Notes under the pieces: model-generated
What the model was told of the DNA's origin: nothing
Databases searched by the model: none
Seen by the model: the letters and a program-made list of their open reading frames with translations, nothing else
Assembly: GCA_934149465.1 (NCBI GenBank)
Contig: CAKPEZ010000001.1
Coordinates: 152,381 to 216,380, forward strand
DNA: 64,000 nt
DNA from: an uncultured Bacilli bacterium
GTDB taxonomy: Bacteria; Bacillota_I; Bacilli_A; RF39; UBA660
Direction: 5' to 3'
Shown here: piece by piece, positions 51,045 to 59,899 of the stretch
Layout: each line of letters opens with the position of its first letter
Position numbering within the stretch: position 1 is the first letter of the stretch
Program-made: the position numbers and the translations under genes

Positions 51045-52043
51045 TTAAGATTCACTCCTTATAAAGTCCGCTAATACTTCAGAGAGAATATCTAAAGTAT
51101 TAAATACTTCTTCAATAGTATTATCAATTCCCCCTACTTCAATAAGAAAGCAGTTCTTATCAACATCTTGATTATATACACCATTTACTTTAGGACCTTT
51201 CTTTTTATATAATCCTTTACTTAAAGAAGGATACTTCTTAATAATTAGATTATTTAATTTAGTAGCTTGTTTTATATTTTCTTCATTATTCTCATTTTCA
51301 AGCCCAATAACAAACATAACTTTAGCATACGATTTATCATTTATCTTAGTCGTAGTAGAACTTCTTGAGACTGAATCTCTATGAAAATCAATAAAATACT
51401 TAAGAGATTTACTATACTTAGTTTTCTTATCTAATAAAAGAAGCCTAGTAGCTTTATAACTAGAATTATAATTCCAATTATTAATAGTTAAAAACTCTTT
51501 AATATTAGCATCTTCTACAATAGTAGATATTCCAAGCTTATTAAGTTTTTCCTTTAATATATAAGAAGCCATAAGTACATTAGGAGTAATATTATAAATA
51601 CTTAAATTCTCATCATTATAGTTTTCTAATTGATGTGTATTATAAATATATACCAAAGGATTATCCTGATCTACTTTATTAGGATCTTCCATATAAAAAG
51701 AGTATTTTTCTAAATCCTTTAGAACTTCTTCATCTTCATCAGAAACATCTTCTTCCTTCTTAGTACTTTCCTTAAATACAGTATAATTCAAAATAGTATC
51801 TGGTTTCTTTAAATCTACTTTAGTTAAATATAATACCGTATTATTCACAATATCCCCTAGTTTATCTTTCTTCAAAAGATGAATATTTCCCCCACTTAAT
51901 AAAAAGTTAATAAACTCTTCATTAGTCTTTTCTTTATTATTTTTAAATAAAAAATAAAAAGTAAAAGAAAAAGTCAGATAAATAATAAATAAATAAATTA
52001 AATATCTTTTCTTTTTCTTCCCTTTAATATTCATCTTCTTCAT
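51045..52043 (-). CDS. spoIIP: stage II sporulation protein P
   Basis: SpoIIP is a peptidoglycan amidase/endopeptidase that works with SpoIID and SpoIIM during engulfment. This 332-residue form has a basic N-terminus and one membrane segment. Its catalytic domain shows VYIYNTHQLENY (about 141), IDFHRDSVSR (about 212) and CFLIEVGGIDNTIEEV (about 302). These match the zinc/amidase family residues His and Glu. The ATG at 52043 has GGTGAT upstream. It follows gpr, the gene order of Bacillus and Clostridium. Confidence 0.93.
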   Translation of the reverse strand: MKKMNIKGKKKKRYLIYLFIIYLTFSFTFYFLFKNNKEKTNEEFINFLLSGGNIHLLKKDKLGDIVNNTVLYLTKVDLKKPDTILNYTVFKESTKKEEDVSDEDEEVLKDLEKYSFYMEDPNKVDQDNPLVYIYNTHQLENYNDENLSIYNITPNVLMASYILKEKLNKLGISTIVEDANIKEFLTINNWNYNSSYKATRLLLLDKKTKYSKSLKYFIDFHRDSVSRSSTTTKINDKSYAKVMFVIGLENENNEENIKQATKLNNLIIKKYPSLSKGLYKKKGPKVNGVYNQDVDKNCFLIEVGGIDNTIEEVFNTLDILSEVLADFIRSES

Positions 52044-52093
52044 AATTATCACCATTATCATTATATTAAAAGTAATAAAAAATTATTGTCGTT

Positions 52094-53101
52094 TTAATAG
52101 TGAGTAACATCTTTATGTAAAGTATTATTAAGCGTACTACTAATTAAGCTACTCATCTTATCAATTAGAAAATCTATCTCTTTAGGAGTTACTATTAAAT
52201 CAAGCTCATCACTTATTAAGATCTCCTTAAGTAAACTTTTCTTATCTTTATCAGATAAAGTTCCTAAAATACCAAGAAGTTCTTTCTTTTCTTCATTACT
52301 TAAATTATCTTTATTACCTATTTTCTTTTTCAAAGAAAGCTTACTTTTAGCTAAATTATCTTTTAAATAAGAAAAATACTTAAATAGTGAATTAATGCTA
52401 TCACTTATAATAGTTGGAGCATCTACTACCGTTGGAATACCTATTGCAATTACTGGAATATGATAGATTTCCTCACTTATTTCTTTTCTCTTATTAGAAA
52501 CCCCACTACCAGGACTTATCCCTGCTGTTGTAATTTGAATAGTCTTATTAAGCCTGTCTATACTAGAAGAAGCTAAAGCATCTATAACAATCAAAAAATC
52601 AGGTTTTACTGTATCAACCAAGCTTTTAATAATATTACTAGTTTCAATACCCGTAACTCCCATTACTCCAGGTGCAAAAGAAGATACTATCCGTATATTT
52701 TTATTTACCTTTACATTAAGTTCAAATAAATGCCTAGTAACTAAAATATCCTTTACCACTTTAGGTCCTAAAGAATCAGGAGCAGACTTTTCATTACCAA
52801 GTCCAATTACTAAAGCAGACATATTATCTGTAATATTCTTTTTAAAAAGTATTTTCTTAAGTTCTTTTTGAAATACTTTTCCAACTTTCTCTCTATTATC
52901 AAAATCGGTAATATCTAAAAACTCAATAGTAGTATAATCTCCTTCCTTCTTATTAATCTTTTTTCCTAAAGTTTTATCTACTACTAAACTACTAACACTT
53001 ATCCCATTTTCTTCATATTTAACAAGATTACCTAGATCATCTTCTTCCAAAGATTCTACTGCTAAATCTGTCCTAATAGCATATTTTTTTAAATCGATCA
53101 T
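52094..53101 (-). CDS. gpr: germination protease GPR
   Basis: GPR degrades small acid-soluble spore proteins on germination. The 335-residue zymogen has the propeptide-processing site TDLAVES near residue 11 and the central core VIGLGNEKSAPDSLGPKVVKDI (in two parts, about 98-120). SFAPGVMGVTGIETSNII and LIVIDALASSSIDRLNKTIQ also match the A25 family. With spoIIP directly downstream, this is strong evidence that the organism's lineage makes or made endospores. Confidence 0.96.
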   Translation of the reverse strand: MIDLKKYAIRTDLAVESLEEDDLGNLVKYEENGISVSSLVVDKTLGKKINKKEGDYTTIEFLDITDFDNREKVGKVFQKELKKILFKKNITDNMSALVIGLGNEKSAPDSLGPKVVKDILVTRHLFELNVKVNKNIRIVSSFAPGVMGVTGIETSNIIKSLVDTVKPDFLIVIDALASSSIDRLNKTIQITTAGISPGSGVSNKRKEISEEIYHIPVIAIGIPTVVDAPTIISDSINSLFKYFSYLKDNLAKSKLSLKKKIGNKDNLSNEEKKELLGILGTLSDKDKKSLLKEILISDELDLIVTPKEIDFLIDKMSSLISSTLNNTLHKDVTHY

Positions 53102-53151
53102 AATAAATCACCCTTATCTATACATATTTTTCACAAATTTATCAAAAATAT

Positions 53152-53180
53152 TTGCCTTTTTACTATTTTTTTGATAGAAT
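53152..53180 (+). promoter_or_regulatory. promoter of rpsT
   Basis: TTGCCT (53152-53157), 17 nt, TAGAAT (53175-53180), followed by AAGGAG and the ATG at 53213. Confidence 0.6.
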
Positions 53181-53212
53181 TATTAGTAGCAATCAAGAAG
53201 GAGATGAATTTT

Positions 53213-53482
53213 ATGCCAAATATGAAGAATGCGAAGAAAAAAGTAAAGCAAATTGAAAAAAGTACTAATGAAAATATGCCATACTTAGGTGCTGTTAAAA
53301 ATGGAATTAAAGAAACAGAAAAAGCTATTTTAAGTGGTGATAAAGAAAAAGCTACTATTACATTAGCAAAAACTATTAAAAGTTTAGATAATGCTAAAGT
53401 AAAAGGCTTAGTACATGAAAATAAAGTTGCTAGAGAAAAATCTCGCTTAACAAAAAAAGTAAATGCTATGGAAACTAAATAG
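53213..53482 (+). CDS. rpsT: 30S ribosomal protein bS20
   Basis: This 89-residue, Lys-rich helical protein binds 16S rRNA. MPNMKNAKKKVKQ near the start and the C-terminal HENKVAREKSRLTKKVN are typical. AAGGAG is 9 nt before the ATG at 53213, whereas the ATG at 53204 overlaps it. It lies divergent to gpr, as in Bacillus where rpsT and gpr are neighbours. Confidence 0.93.
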   Translation: MPNMKNAKKKVKQIEKSTNENMPYLGAVKNGIKETEKAILSGDKEKATITLAKTIKSLDNAKVKGLVHENKVAREKSRLTKKVNAMETK

Positions 53483-53497
53483 TATTTACTTTTTTTA
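53459..53497 (+). terminator. rpsT terminator
   Basis: Stem GTAAATGCTAT/ATAGTATTTAC (one G-U) overlapping the last codons, followed by eight Ts. Confidence 0.85.
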
Positions 53498-53537
53498 TAA
53501 GTTAATCTATGATATAATCTATTAATAGAGGGATTAG

Positions 53538-54443
53538 ATGAAAAAGATTATAATAGCGTGCATACTTTTAATTACTATTACCATTATTAACTTTCAAAAA
53601 GAAACATTCGTTTATTTATATAATGAACATAAATTTAAACAGAAATATCATGAAGTTATCTCTAATAAATATTCTTTAAATTATGATTATTCTTATATAA
53701 AAGATGTAGAAAAAGAAAAACTAGAAAATAAACAAGATATCATAAATTCTATCTATCATCTTTTAAATAGTGGTACTAAAAAAATAACAAGATACTGCTC
53801 TAATAAATATAAAGATTGTAGCAAAGATATTGAGAAAATCGCTAAAGATAAAGAAACACTATCAGATCTTAATAATTTCGTTCATCCATTTAATACATTT
53901 GAAAAAATAAAATTTGAATTTGATAGCAATATTACTTTAACTATCAGTAACACTACTATTTATAACGATGCTACTATAAAGATCTTAGACGATAAAATAG
54001 ATGACTTAATAAAAATGCTTTCTTTAGATGGATTATCTTTAAAAGAAAAGCTTCTTAAAATTCATGATTATATTATTAATAATACTAAGTATGATCTTTT
54101 AAAAGCAGGAAATATTAATGATAATACTTATAGTTCTAATACTGCTTATGGAGTTTTAATAGAAGGATATGGAATATGTAGTGGCTATAGCGATGCTCTT
54201 AGTATCTTTTTAAACAAACTAAATATTCCTAATTATAAGATAAGTAATAATTCACATGTTTGGAACTTAGTAAAGATAGATAATAGTTGGTATCACATTG
54301 ATTTAACTTGGGATGATCCTGTTTTATCTAACGGAAAAGACGCTATTAAACACGATTATTTCTTAATAGATACTAAAAAAATTCAAAGTTTAGACAATAG
54401 ACATTCTTTTAATTTAGAAAAATATAAAGAAGCATCTTCTTAA
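53538..54443 (+). CDS. transglutaminase-like domain protein
   Basis: This 301-residue protein has an N-terminal membrane segment or signal (about 2-17) and a C-terminal transglutaminase core. The catalytic triad is visible: Cys in GICSGYSDAL (about 215), His in NNSHVWNLV (about 237) and Asp in HIDLTWDDP (about 255). Bacterial relatives are peptidases, crosslinkers or wall-associated proteins. It lies downstream of rpsT with its own TATAAT and ribosome site, and overlaps miaA by 4 bp at the end. Confidence 0.88.
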   Translation: MKKIIIACILLITITIINFQKETFVYLYNEHKFKQKYHEVISNKYSLNYDYSYIKDVEKEKLENKQDIINSIYHLLNSGTKKITRYCSNKYKDCSKDIEKIAKDKETLSDLNNFVHPFNTFEKIKFEFDSNITLTISNTTIYNDATIKILDDKIDDLIKMLSLDGLSLKEKLLKIHDYIINNTKYDLLKAGNINDNTYSSNTAYGVLIEGYGICSGYSDALSIFLNKLNIPNYKISNNSHVWNLVKIDNSWYHIDLTWDDPVLSNGKDAIKHDYFLIDTKKIQSLDNRHSFNLEKYKEASS

Positions 54444-55330
54444 ATTGAGGATGCTTCTTTTATATATTCATAAACTTCATTAACAGTATTATCAAAATTA
54501 TTTAAATCAACATTAAACCATTTAATAGGTAATTTATTTCTAAAAAAAGTATATTGTCTTTTAGCATAATGTCTAGAATTTTTCATAATTAAGCTAATTG
54601 CATCTTCCTTAGATATTTTTCCATCAAAGTACTTATATAATTCCTTATAACCAATACCAGTCATTAAAGCATGAGAATAAATTTTATTATCATAGTATTT
54701 TTTGGTTTCCAAAACAAGTCCATCATTAATCATCTTAGAAACTCTTTTATCTATAAGTTCATATAATTTATCACGCTCTAAAGTAAGTCCAATAAAAGTA
54801 GCATCGTATAACAAATTATCTCCCCTATTGTTTAAAGAGATAGACTCATTATTATTTTCATAATAATTAAGCGCTCTTACTACTCTTCTTCTATTATTTA
54901 AGTCAATCTTAATATTAGGATCTAATCTAAGTAATTTAGAAACAAGCTCACTATCAGATAAGTTACTATAATCTTTATCTTTATTTTCATTAGAAAAAGT
55001 ATAATCAAATAAAGAAGCTTTTATATAAAGACCAGTTCCTCCTACCATAATAACATTTTTTCCTCTAGCAAATATCTCTTCTATCTTATTTCTAGCATCT
55101 TTTTGGTAATTATAAACCGAATAATTATCAGTAACATCACAAATATCAAAAAGATGATGAGGAATATCATTCATTTCTTTAGGAGATATTTTTGCTGTTC
55201 CAATATCTAATCCTTTATATACTTGCATTGCATCAGCATTTATTATCTCTGCATTAAGCTTATCAGCAAGTTTTATAGAAAGAAGAGTCTTTCCTACTCC
55301 AGTAGGCCCTGTAATAACAATAATTTTCAA
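54440..55330 (-). CDS. miaA: tRNA dimethylallyltransferase MiaA
   Basis: This enzyme adds a dimethylallyl group to A37 of tRNAs reading UNN codons. ITGPTGVGKTLLSIKLA near the start, NADAMQVYKGLDIGTAKI and VMVGGTGLYIKA (about 95) are all in place, as is KRQYTFFRNK near the end. Translation most likely starts at the TTG at 55330 with AAAGGGG upstream, giving 296 residues, the family's usual size; further upstream frame would read through the promoter. hfq and mutL are not adjacent. Confidence 0.94.
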   Translation of the reverse strand: MKIIVITGPTGVGKTLLSIKLADKLNAEIINADAMQVYKGLDIGTAKISPKEMNDIPHHLFDICDVTDNYSVYNYQKDARNKIEEIFARGKNVIMVGGTGLYIKASLFDYTFSNENKDKDYSNLSDSELVSKLLRLDPNIKIDLNNRRRVVRALNYYENNNESISLNNRGDNLLYDATFIGLTLERDKLYELIDKRVSKMINDGLVLETKKYYDNKIYSHALMTGIGYKELYKYFDGKISKEDAISLIMKNSRHYAKRQYTFFRNKLPIKWFNVDLNNFDNTVNEVYEYIKEASSI

Positions 55331-55427
55331 AAAAGAAACATCCCCTTTCTTTATACAAGTATTATACCATATCTTTTTTATATTTCCTAAAAAATAAATA
55401 CGTGTTATAATTAAATAGGTGATCCTA

Positions 55428-56255
55428 GTGAAAAAGAAAAGACACTTAAAAAAATGGGTATGGTTATGTCTTTGGAGCATTTCTTTTATAGGAATATTTA
55501 TTTCTTTTTATGAAATAGTAAACTACTTATTAGATAGCATTAATACTAATGAATTAATAAAAGATATTAACAGTAATATTTCAATAAACGATAGTGCTGA
55601 TAATGAAAATACTGAAATTATCAATCCTCCCGATGAAGATACCGATCCTAATAACGATTATTGGAATTATATAAAGATGCCTCTTATGAACGTTGATTTT
55701 GATGAACTTATTAATATAAATAAAGACACTATTGGATGGATTAACGTAAATAATACCAGTATTAATTATCCTTTTGTTCAAACAGATGATAATGACTATT
55801 ATTTAACTCATTCTTTTAATAAAAGTTATAATAAATCAGGATGGATATTTTTAGATCATCGCAATAATGCTGATTTATCTAATAGAAATAATGTTATCTA
55901 TGGTCATTCTCGTAATGATAAGACAATGTTTGGAACATTAAAAACTATCCTTAATAGTAGTTGGTATGAAAATAATGATAACTATACAATAAAAATATCA
56001 ACTTCTAAAGAAAATAGTTTGTGGCAAGTAGTAAGTATTTATAAAATAAAAAGTGAAAGCTATTATATTACAACTAGCTTTAATGATACGCAGTTTAAAG
56101 AATTTGAAAATACTATTTTGAAAAGAAGTATCTATAATTTCAAGACATCTCTTAATTTAAATGATAAGATTCTTACTTTATCTACTTGTGATAGCACTGG
56201 TAAGAATAGAATTGTAATGCACGCTAAACTAATAAAAAAAGAAGCAAAAGTTTAA
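55428..56255 (+). CDS. srtB: class B sortase
   Basis: This transpeptidase links surface proteins with NPQT-like motifs to the wall or to each other. The 275-residue product has an N-terminal membrane segment and a beta-barrel catalytic domain. It has DTIGWINV, NVIYGHSRNDKTMFGTL (His near 162), LTLSTCDS (Cys near 248) and the Arg in GKNRIVMHA. These are class B features. A GTG at 55428 with AGGTGA 5 nt upstream is the best start. The NPQTG protein at 18153-19649 is a probable substrate, though far away. Confidence 0.93.
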   Translation: MKKKRHLKKWVWLCLWSISFIGIFISFYEIVNYLLDSINTNELIKDINSNISINDSADNENTEIINPPDEDTDPNNDYWNYIKMPLMNVDFDELININKDTIGWINVNNTSINYPFVQTDDNDYYLTHSFNKSYNKSGWIFLDHRNNADLSNRNNVIYGHSRNDKTMFGTLKTILNSSWYENNDNYTIKISTSKENSLWQVVSIYKIKSESYYITTSFNDTQFKEFENTILKRSIYNFKTSLNLNDKILTLSTCDSTGKNRIVMHAKLIKKEAKV

Positions 56256-56261
56256 TAAAAC

Positions 56262-56921
56262 TTAAATGCTTCTTTTTCTTGTTTTAGGTCTATCTACATA
56301 CCTAGACTCTTCTATTACATCTAACTTAGTTAAAATATCTTTTATTCTTTCTAATTCCTCTTTAGAATAATTATCTAAATTATTTGGAGTAATTGCCATA
56401 TCAGGAACTTTCTTCTTAGATACAGAGTTTACTAAATCAATTTGCTTAGTATTAGAAAATGTTTCATATCCTTGAAGATAATAATAATTCTTAGCTTTAT
56501 CATCTATTTTTTGATATTCTTTTTTTAGCGATACTCCAAAATACGTTGTCATAACTAAACAGATAGTCTGTAATACTATTGGGAATCCTAGACCAAGTAA
56601 ATCAGCTCCAACAGCGCTTATTCCTTTAGCAAGAAATAATGCTGAAAGTAAATTAGAAATAATTCCAAATATTATTACATTTCTCTTTACTGGCGCTAAT
56701 TCTTTTTTTAAAGTAGCAACTTCTAAAGGAGTACCAACTTTAGAAGTATATCTTTCTATTTGATTTAAAAGAATATTATCAATCTTTTTTCTAAGTACAG
56801 GAGTATTATCTAAAATAAGTGGTTTATTATTATCTAGAAAATAAACATATAGCTTATCGCCCTTTTCTACATAGTTTTTAATAATTTCATTAGGATTTAA
56901 TCCATCTATTACATACTTCAT
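56262..56921 (-). CDS. two-helix membrane protein, unknown
   Basis: This 219-residue protein has a cytoplasmic N-terminal region of about 80 residues, two membrane helices (about 87-107 and 113-134) and a Lys-rich C-terminal tail. I recognise no family. It overlaps the upstream 127-residue gene by 4 bp (ATGA), so the two are translationally coupled and may form one unit. Confidence 0.65.
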   Translation of the reverse strand: MKYVIDGLNPNEIIKNYVEKGDKLYVYFLDNNKPLILDNTPVLRKKIDNILLNQIERYTSKVGTPLEVATLKKELAPVKRNVIIFGIISNLLSALFLAKGISAVGADLLGLGFPIVLQTICLVMTTYFGVSLKKEYQKIDDKAKNYYYLQGYETFSNTKQIDLVNSVSKKKVPDMAITPNNLDNYSKEELERIKDILTKLDVIEESRYVDRPKTRKRSI

Positions 56922-57301
56922 TTTAATTTTCTCTTCTTTCTTTTTACGTTATATTCTTCAATATAATATCCTGGATATTCATTAGAATTATTTTCTTCTA
57001 CGTATATTCCTTCTTCTATTTCTATTTTAAATAAATCAAGTCTATCTTCTAAGTTATCTTTTAATACTTTTTTTACTACCGCATTTAGATCATTAACTCC
57101 TTTTCTAATAGAATAGAAGTTAACCATTCCACTCCAAGCAGCACAGCACTCAAGTACTAATAGTTCAAATTCTTCTAAAGAACGAGCTAGTCCAGATTCA
57201 TTTACTAAGATTTTAATTGTTTGTAAAGCTCTTCCTTTTATTCCATAATTTTCTATTTCTTCTAAAACAAAAGCTTTAGTTAAACCATATTTTTCCCCCA
57301 T
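56918..57301 (-). CDS. hypothetical soluble protein (127 aa)
   Basis: This helical, acidic/basic protein has a CC pair in VLECCAAWSG. The start at 57301 is set by AGGAGG 7 nt upstream; longer in-frame readings lie in non-coding sequence. No family known to me. It is coupled to the two-helix membrane protein gene that follows. Confidence 0.6.
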   Translation of the reverse strand: MGEKYGLTKAFVLEEIENYGIKGRALQTIKILVNESGLARSLEEFELLVLECCAAWSGMVNFYSIRKGVNDLNAVVKKVLKDNLEDRLDLFKIEIEEGIYVEENNSNEYPGYYIEEYNVKRKKRKLK

Positions 57302-57410
57302 AAAGCATTCCTCCTTTTTTTTAAGGATTACTATAGCACAAATTACTTGATAAGTCAATTTTTATACTTGGGAAATTATTTCTCATATATTTTTATTTCC
57401 TGGGAAATCA

Positions 57411-57920
57411 TTACCACTGTAATATCTTATAAAATCTTTCATACATATCGGCTATTTCCTGATTTCCGAATATAAAAGTTATTTCCCCATCATAAGTTTT
57501 ATTAAACTTATTAGTAAGTTTCATTATATCTTGATATATATCTTCATCTTGATAAGAAGATAAGCCTGCAAAAGAGAAAAACGCTACTTTTTTATAAGAC
57601 TCTTTAAGAATAAGTTCATATATTCTTATATAAGTTTTTAATAGTTCTTCTAAAGAAGGACTAGGCATACAAACATGAACAACTTCCAAGTTTAAATTAA
57701 AACCAGGAGTTATCCTTATATCCATAGGGCTCATATTTCCCAAAGAGTTTGCTTGGCAATAATCTTTTAATAAAGAATAGCCCATTAATGGATAAATTAC
57801 GCTAGTAAATTTATTTCCCGGAGACATAAACCTATTAGTAGGAATTACTATTAAATCATAATCTTCAATATTATTTTCTATTTTAAATTTTATTACACCC
57901 ATACTATCATACACTTTCAT
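57411..57920 (-). CDS. macro-domain-like protein
   Basis: This 169-residue protein reads like a reduced macro domain: DLIVIPTNRFMSPGNKFTS near the start for the ADP-ribose pocket, DIRITPGFNLNLEVVHVCMP, and VAFFSFAGLSSYQDE where functional macro domains have the phosphate-binding glycine loop. ADP-ribose or O-acetyl-ADP-ribose binding is an inference, since several pocket residues differ. It overlaps the upstream carboxypeptidase gene by 14 bp, so the two are co-translated. Confidence 0.65.
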   Translation of the reverse strand: MKVYDSMGVIKFKIENNIEDYDLIVIPTNRFMSPGNKFTSVIYPLMGYSLLKDYCQANSLGNMSPMDIRITPGFNLNLEVVHVCMPSPSLEELLKTYIRIYELILKESYKKVAFFSFAGLSSYQDEDIYQDIMKLTNKFNKTYDGEITFIFGNQEIADMYERFYKILQW

Positions 57921-59088
57921 TAATTAATTTATCTAATCTTTTAGATCTTCTTGTTGTAATAATAAAGATAGTTCCTAAAATAATTGCTATACTTATTATT
58001 AAGAACAGTTCAATAGGATAATACTTAATATCATCTTTTAAATAAAGATTAGAAGTAGTAAGTAAAACATCATTATTATATATATTTACTTTTCCAAGAT
58101 AACTTCCCTTTTTAGTCTTATAGTTAATCTTATCTACTCCTTCATATTTATACGTAATATTAGAATTATTCTCTAAATACATTCTAATTTTTTCATTTCC
58201 CGTAATAGAATAGTTTTTCTTTTTACTTAATATTACTGGAACATCTTTAATATAAGTATCAAGATCAATAATATTTTGATATCCATAATTATTCTTATAA
58301 TAATCATATATTAAAAGAGAATCTTTTACTCCATTAGAAGGATCACTAGTACTAGAGCCTATTACTACTAACAAATAATTAACATCATTTAGCGTTGTAA
58401 TAGATGCTAAACATCTTCCAGCTTGTTCTGTATAACCACTTTTAGCACCAATAATTTCTTCAGTATTTAGTTTATCTTTAAAATAATTAATTGTTCTTTC
58501 TAGTTTTCTTCCACTAGTAGTAATATATTCTTTAGTAGTAAAAATTTCTTTAAAAGTAGGATTATCTAAAGCATATCTTAATAATAAAGAAATATCATAT
58601 GCACTAGAATAATTTTCTAAATCATCTTTCCCTACAGGATTAGAAAAGTGCGTATCTTTCATCTTAAGTTCTTTAGCAAGATCAGTCATTTTATTTATAA
58701 ATTCTTCATAACCAAGAGTATTATTAATAACAGCATTAACCGCATCTATTCCACTTGGAAGAATAATTCCATATAGTAAATCTAAATAAGTAAGCTCTTC
58801 TCCTATTTTAAATCCTGCTTTAGAGTAGCCATTAGTATCAAGAAAATCATTAGAAGTTATAGTAACTTTTGCATTTAAATCGTTAATATTCTTAAGAGCA
58901 GTTATTGTAGTCATTATCTTAGTTAAACTAGCAATTTGAACTTTATCATGAGAATTTTGTTCATAAAGAATTTCATTATCATTAAGATTATATAAGATAA
59001 TGTTTCTTCCTGTTACTTCACTTGGAATTGCCATTGTTATCATAGGAAAGAGTAAAAAACTAATAACTAAAGTAATAATCTTCTTCAC
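57907..59088 (-). CDS. D-alanyl-D-alanine carboxypeptidase (DacF/PBP5 type)
   Basis: This low-molecular-mass PBP trims the terminal D-Ala of stem peptides. It has a signal peptide and a catalytic domain with SLTKIMT (Ser near 53) and SGID (about 112). GAKSGYTEQAGRC (about 220) stands for the KTG box. A C-terminal beta domain and a membrane helix (about 356-377) with basic tail anchor it. A DacF-like sporulation role is possible. A macro-domain-like gene overlaps its end. Confidence 0.92.
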   Translation of the reverse strand: MKKIITLVISFLLFPMITMAIPSEVTGRNIILYNLNDNEILYEQNSHDKVQIASLTKIMTTITALKNINDLNAKVTITSNDFLDTNGYSKAGFKIGEELTYLDLLYGIILPSGIDAVNAVINNTLGYEEFINKMTDLAKELKMKDTHFSNPVGKDDLENYSSAYDISLLLRYALDNPTFKEIFTTKEYITTSGRKLERTINYFKDKLNTEEIIGAKSGYTEQAGRCLASITTLNDVNYLLVVIGSSTSDPSNGVKDSLLIYDYYKNNYGYQNIIDLDTYIKDVPVILSKKKNYSITGNEKIRMYLENNSNITYKYEGVDKINYKTKKGSYLGKVNIYNNDVLLTTSNLYLKDDIKYYPIELFLIISIAIILGTIFIITTRRSKRLDKLINESV

Positions 59089-59176
59089 TAAGCATCCCTC
59101 CTATTTAATTATACCAAAAAATATTAAATATTTCATCTTTTACTCAAGATATTTTTTATATGTTAGTAAAGAAAAT

Positions 59177-59224
59177 CTTATTACTAAGAAATACTTTTTA
59201 AATCATGTATATCTTAGTAATAAG
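59177..59224 (-). terminator. terminator after the flavodoxin-like pair
   Basis: A 13-bp perfect stem (CTTATTACTAAGA / TCTTAGTAATAAG) around a 22-nt loop, with ATTTTCTTT on the minus strand. Confidence 0.65.
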
Positions 59225-59236
59225 AGTATCTTTAAA

Positions 59237-59899
59237 TCATTTAATAACATACTTTTGATAAGGTTTAGTGCTTAATCTACTATGACAACCAAGTGTTAAA
59301 GAAAATAAACTAAATACTACCTTTCTAAAAGGATTAACAAAATTATCTAAGAAAATATGAGTTTTAGAATAATATTCTCTTAAAGCAAACTTATTTACTA
59401 TATCTTTTCTAAAATAATTATATTTTCCATAAAGTAAACCCATCTCATAAAAGGGATAAACCAATTTTTCTTGATATTTTCCTTTCATAAAACTTACTCC
59501 AAAAGTTCCTCCCCTTATTAAAGTACCACAATATTTACATCCAAGCATACTAGCTAAATTCCTTAAATACTCTTCTCCGCATCTAAACTGAGACGCTTCA
59601 GGAAATCCACCATGCAATATAAATCCTAATCTAGTATTATCTTTCTTCTTATCAAGAGTTTCTAAAAACTCTACCATAATACCAGGAATACACTCAAAAT
59701 ATAAAGGAATTCCAATCAAGACATTCTTAGAATTATAAAATTTTCTTCTAATATTATCCCAATTCTTTCTATTTGCTAAATATACTATTTTAGAAGTATT
59801 TCCCCCTTTATCATAACCCTTCTTAAATTCATTTAAGATCTTATCAGTATTACTATTTATCTTTACTCTAGGAGAAGCACTAATTATAAGTAAACTCAT
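59237..59899 (-). CDS. flavodoxin-like NAD(P)H-dependent oxidoreductase
   Basis: This 220-residue protein has a flavodoxin fold: SLLIISASPRVKINSNTDK at the N-terminus for the FMN phosphate, NVLIGIPLYFECIPGIMVEFLE (about 75) and FILHGGFPEASQF (about 105). Family members reduce quinones, azo compounds or metals. It overlaps the upstream Fe-S flavoprotein gene by 4 bp, suggesting a functional pair, perhaps a donor and acceptor flavoprotein. Confidence 0.75.
   Translation of the reverse strand: MSLLIISASPRVKINSNTDKILNEFKKGYDKGGNTSKIVYLANRKNWDNIRRKFYNSKNVLIGIPLYFECIPGIMVEFLETLDKKKDNTRLGFILHGGFPEASQFRCGEEYLRNLASMLGCKYCGTLIRGGTFGVSFMKGKYQEKLVYPFYEMGLLYGKYNYFRKDIVNKFALREYYSKTHIFLDNFVNPFRKVVFSLFSLTLGCHSRLSTKPYQKYVIK

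Noticed and set aside
55331..55480. Longer MiaA beginning near 55480.
   Set aside because: The extra 50 residues lie in promoter sequence on both strands, and MiaA families start at the IIVITGPTGVGKT strand.
59000..59275. Plus-strand frame of about 91 codons antisense to the end of the carboxypeptidase and flavodoxin genes.
   Set aside because: No ribosome site, low-complexity product, and it overlaps a terminator stem.
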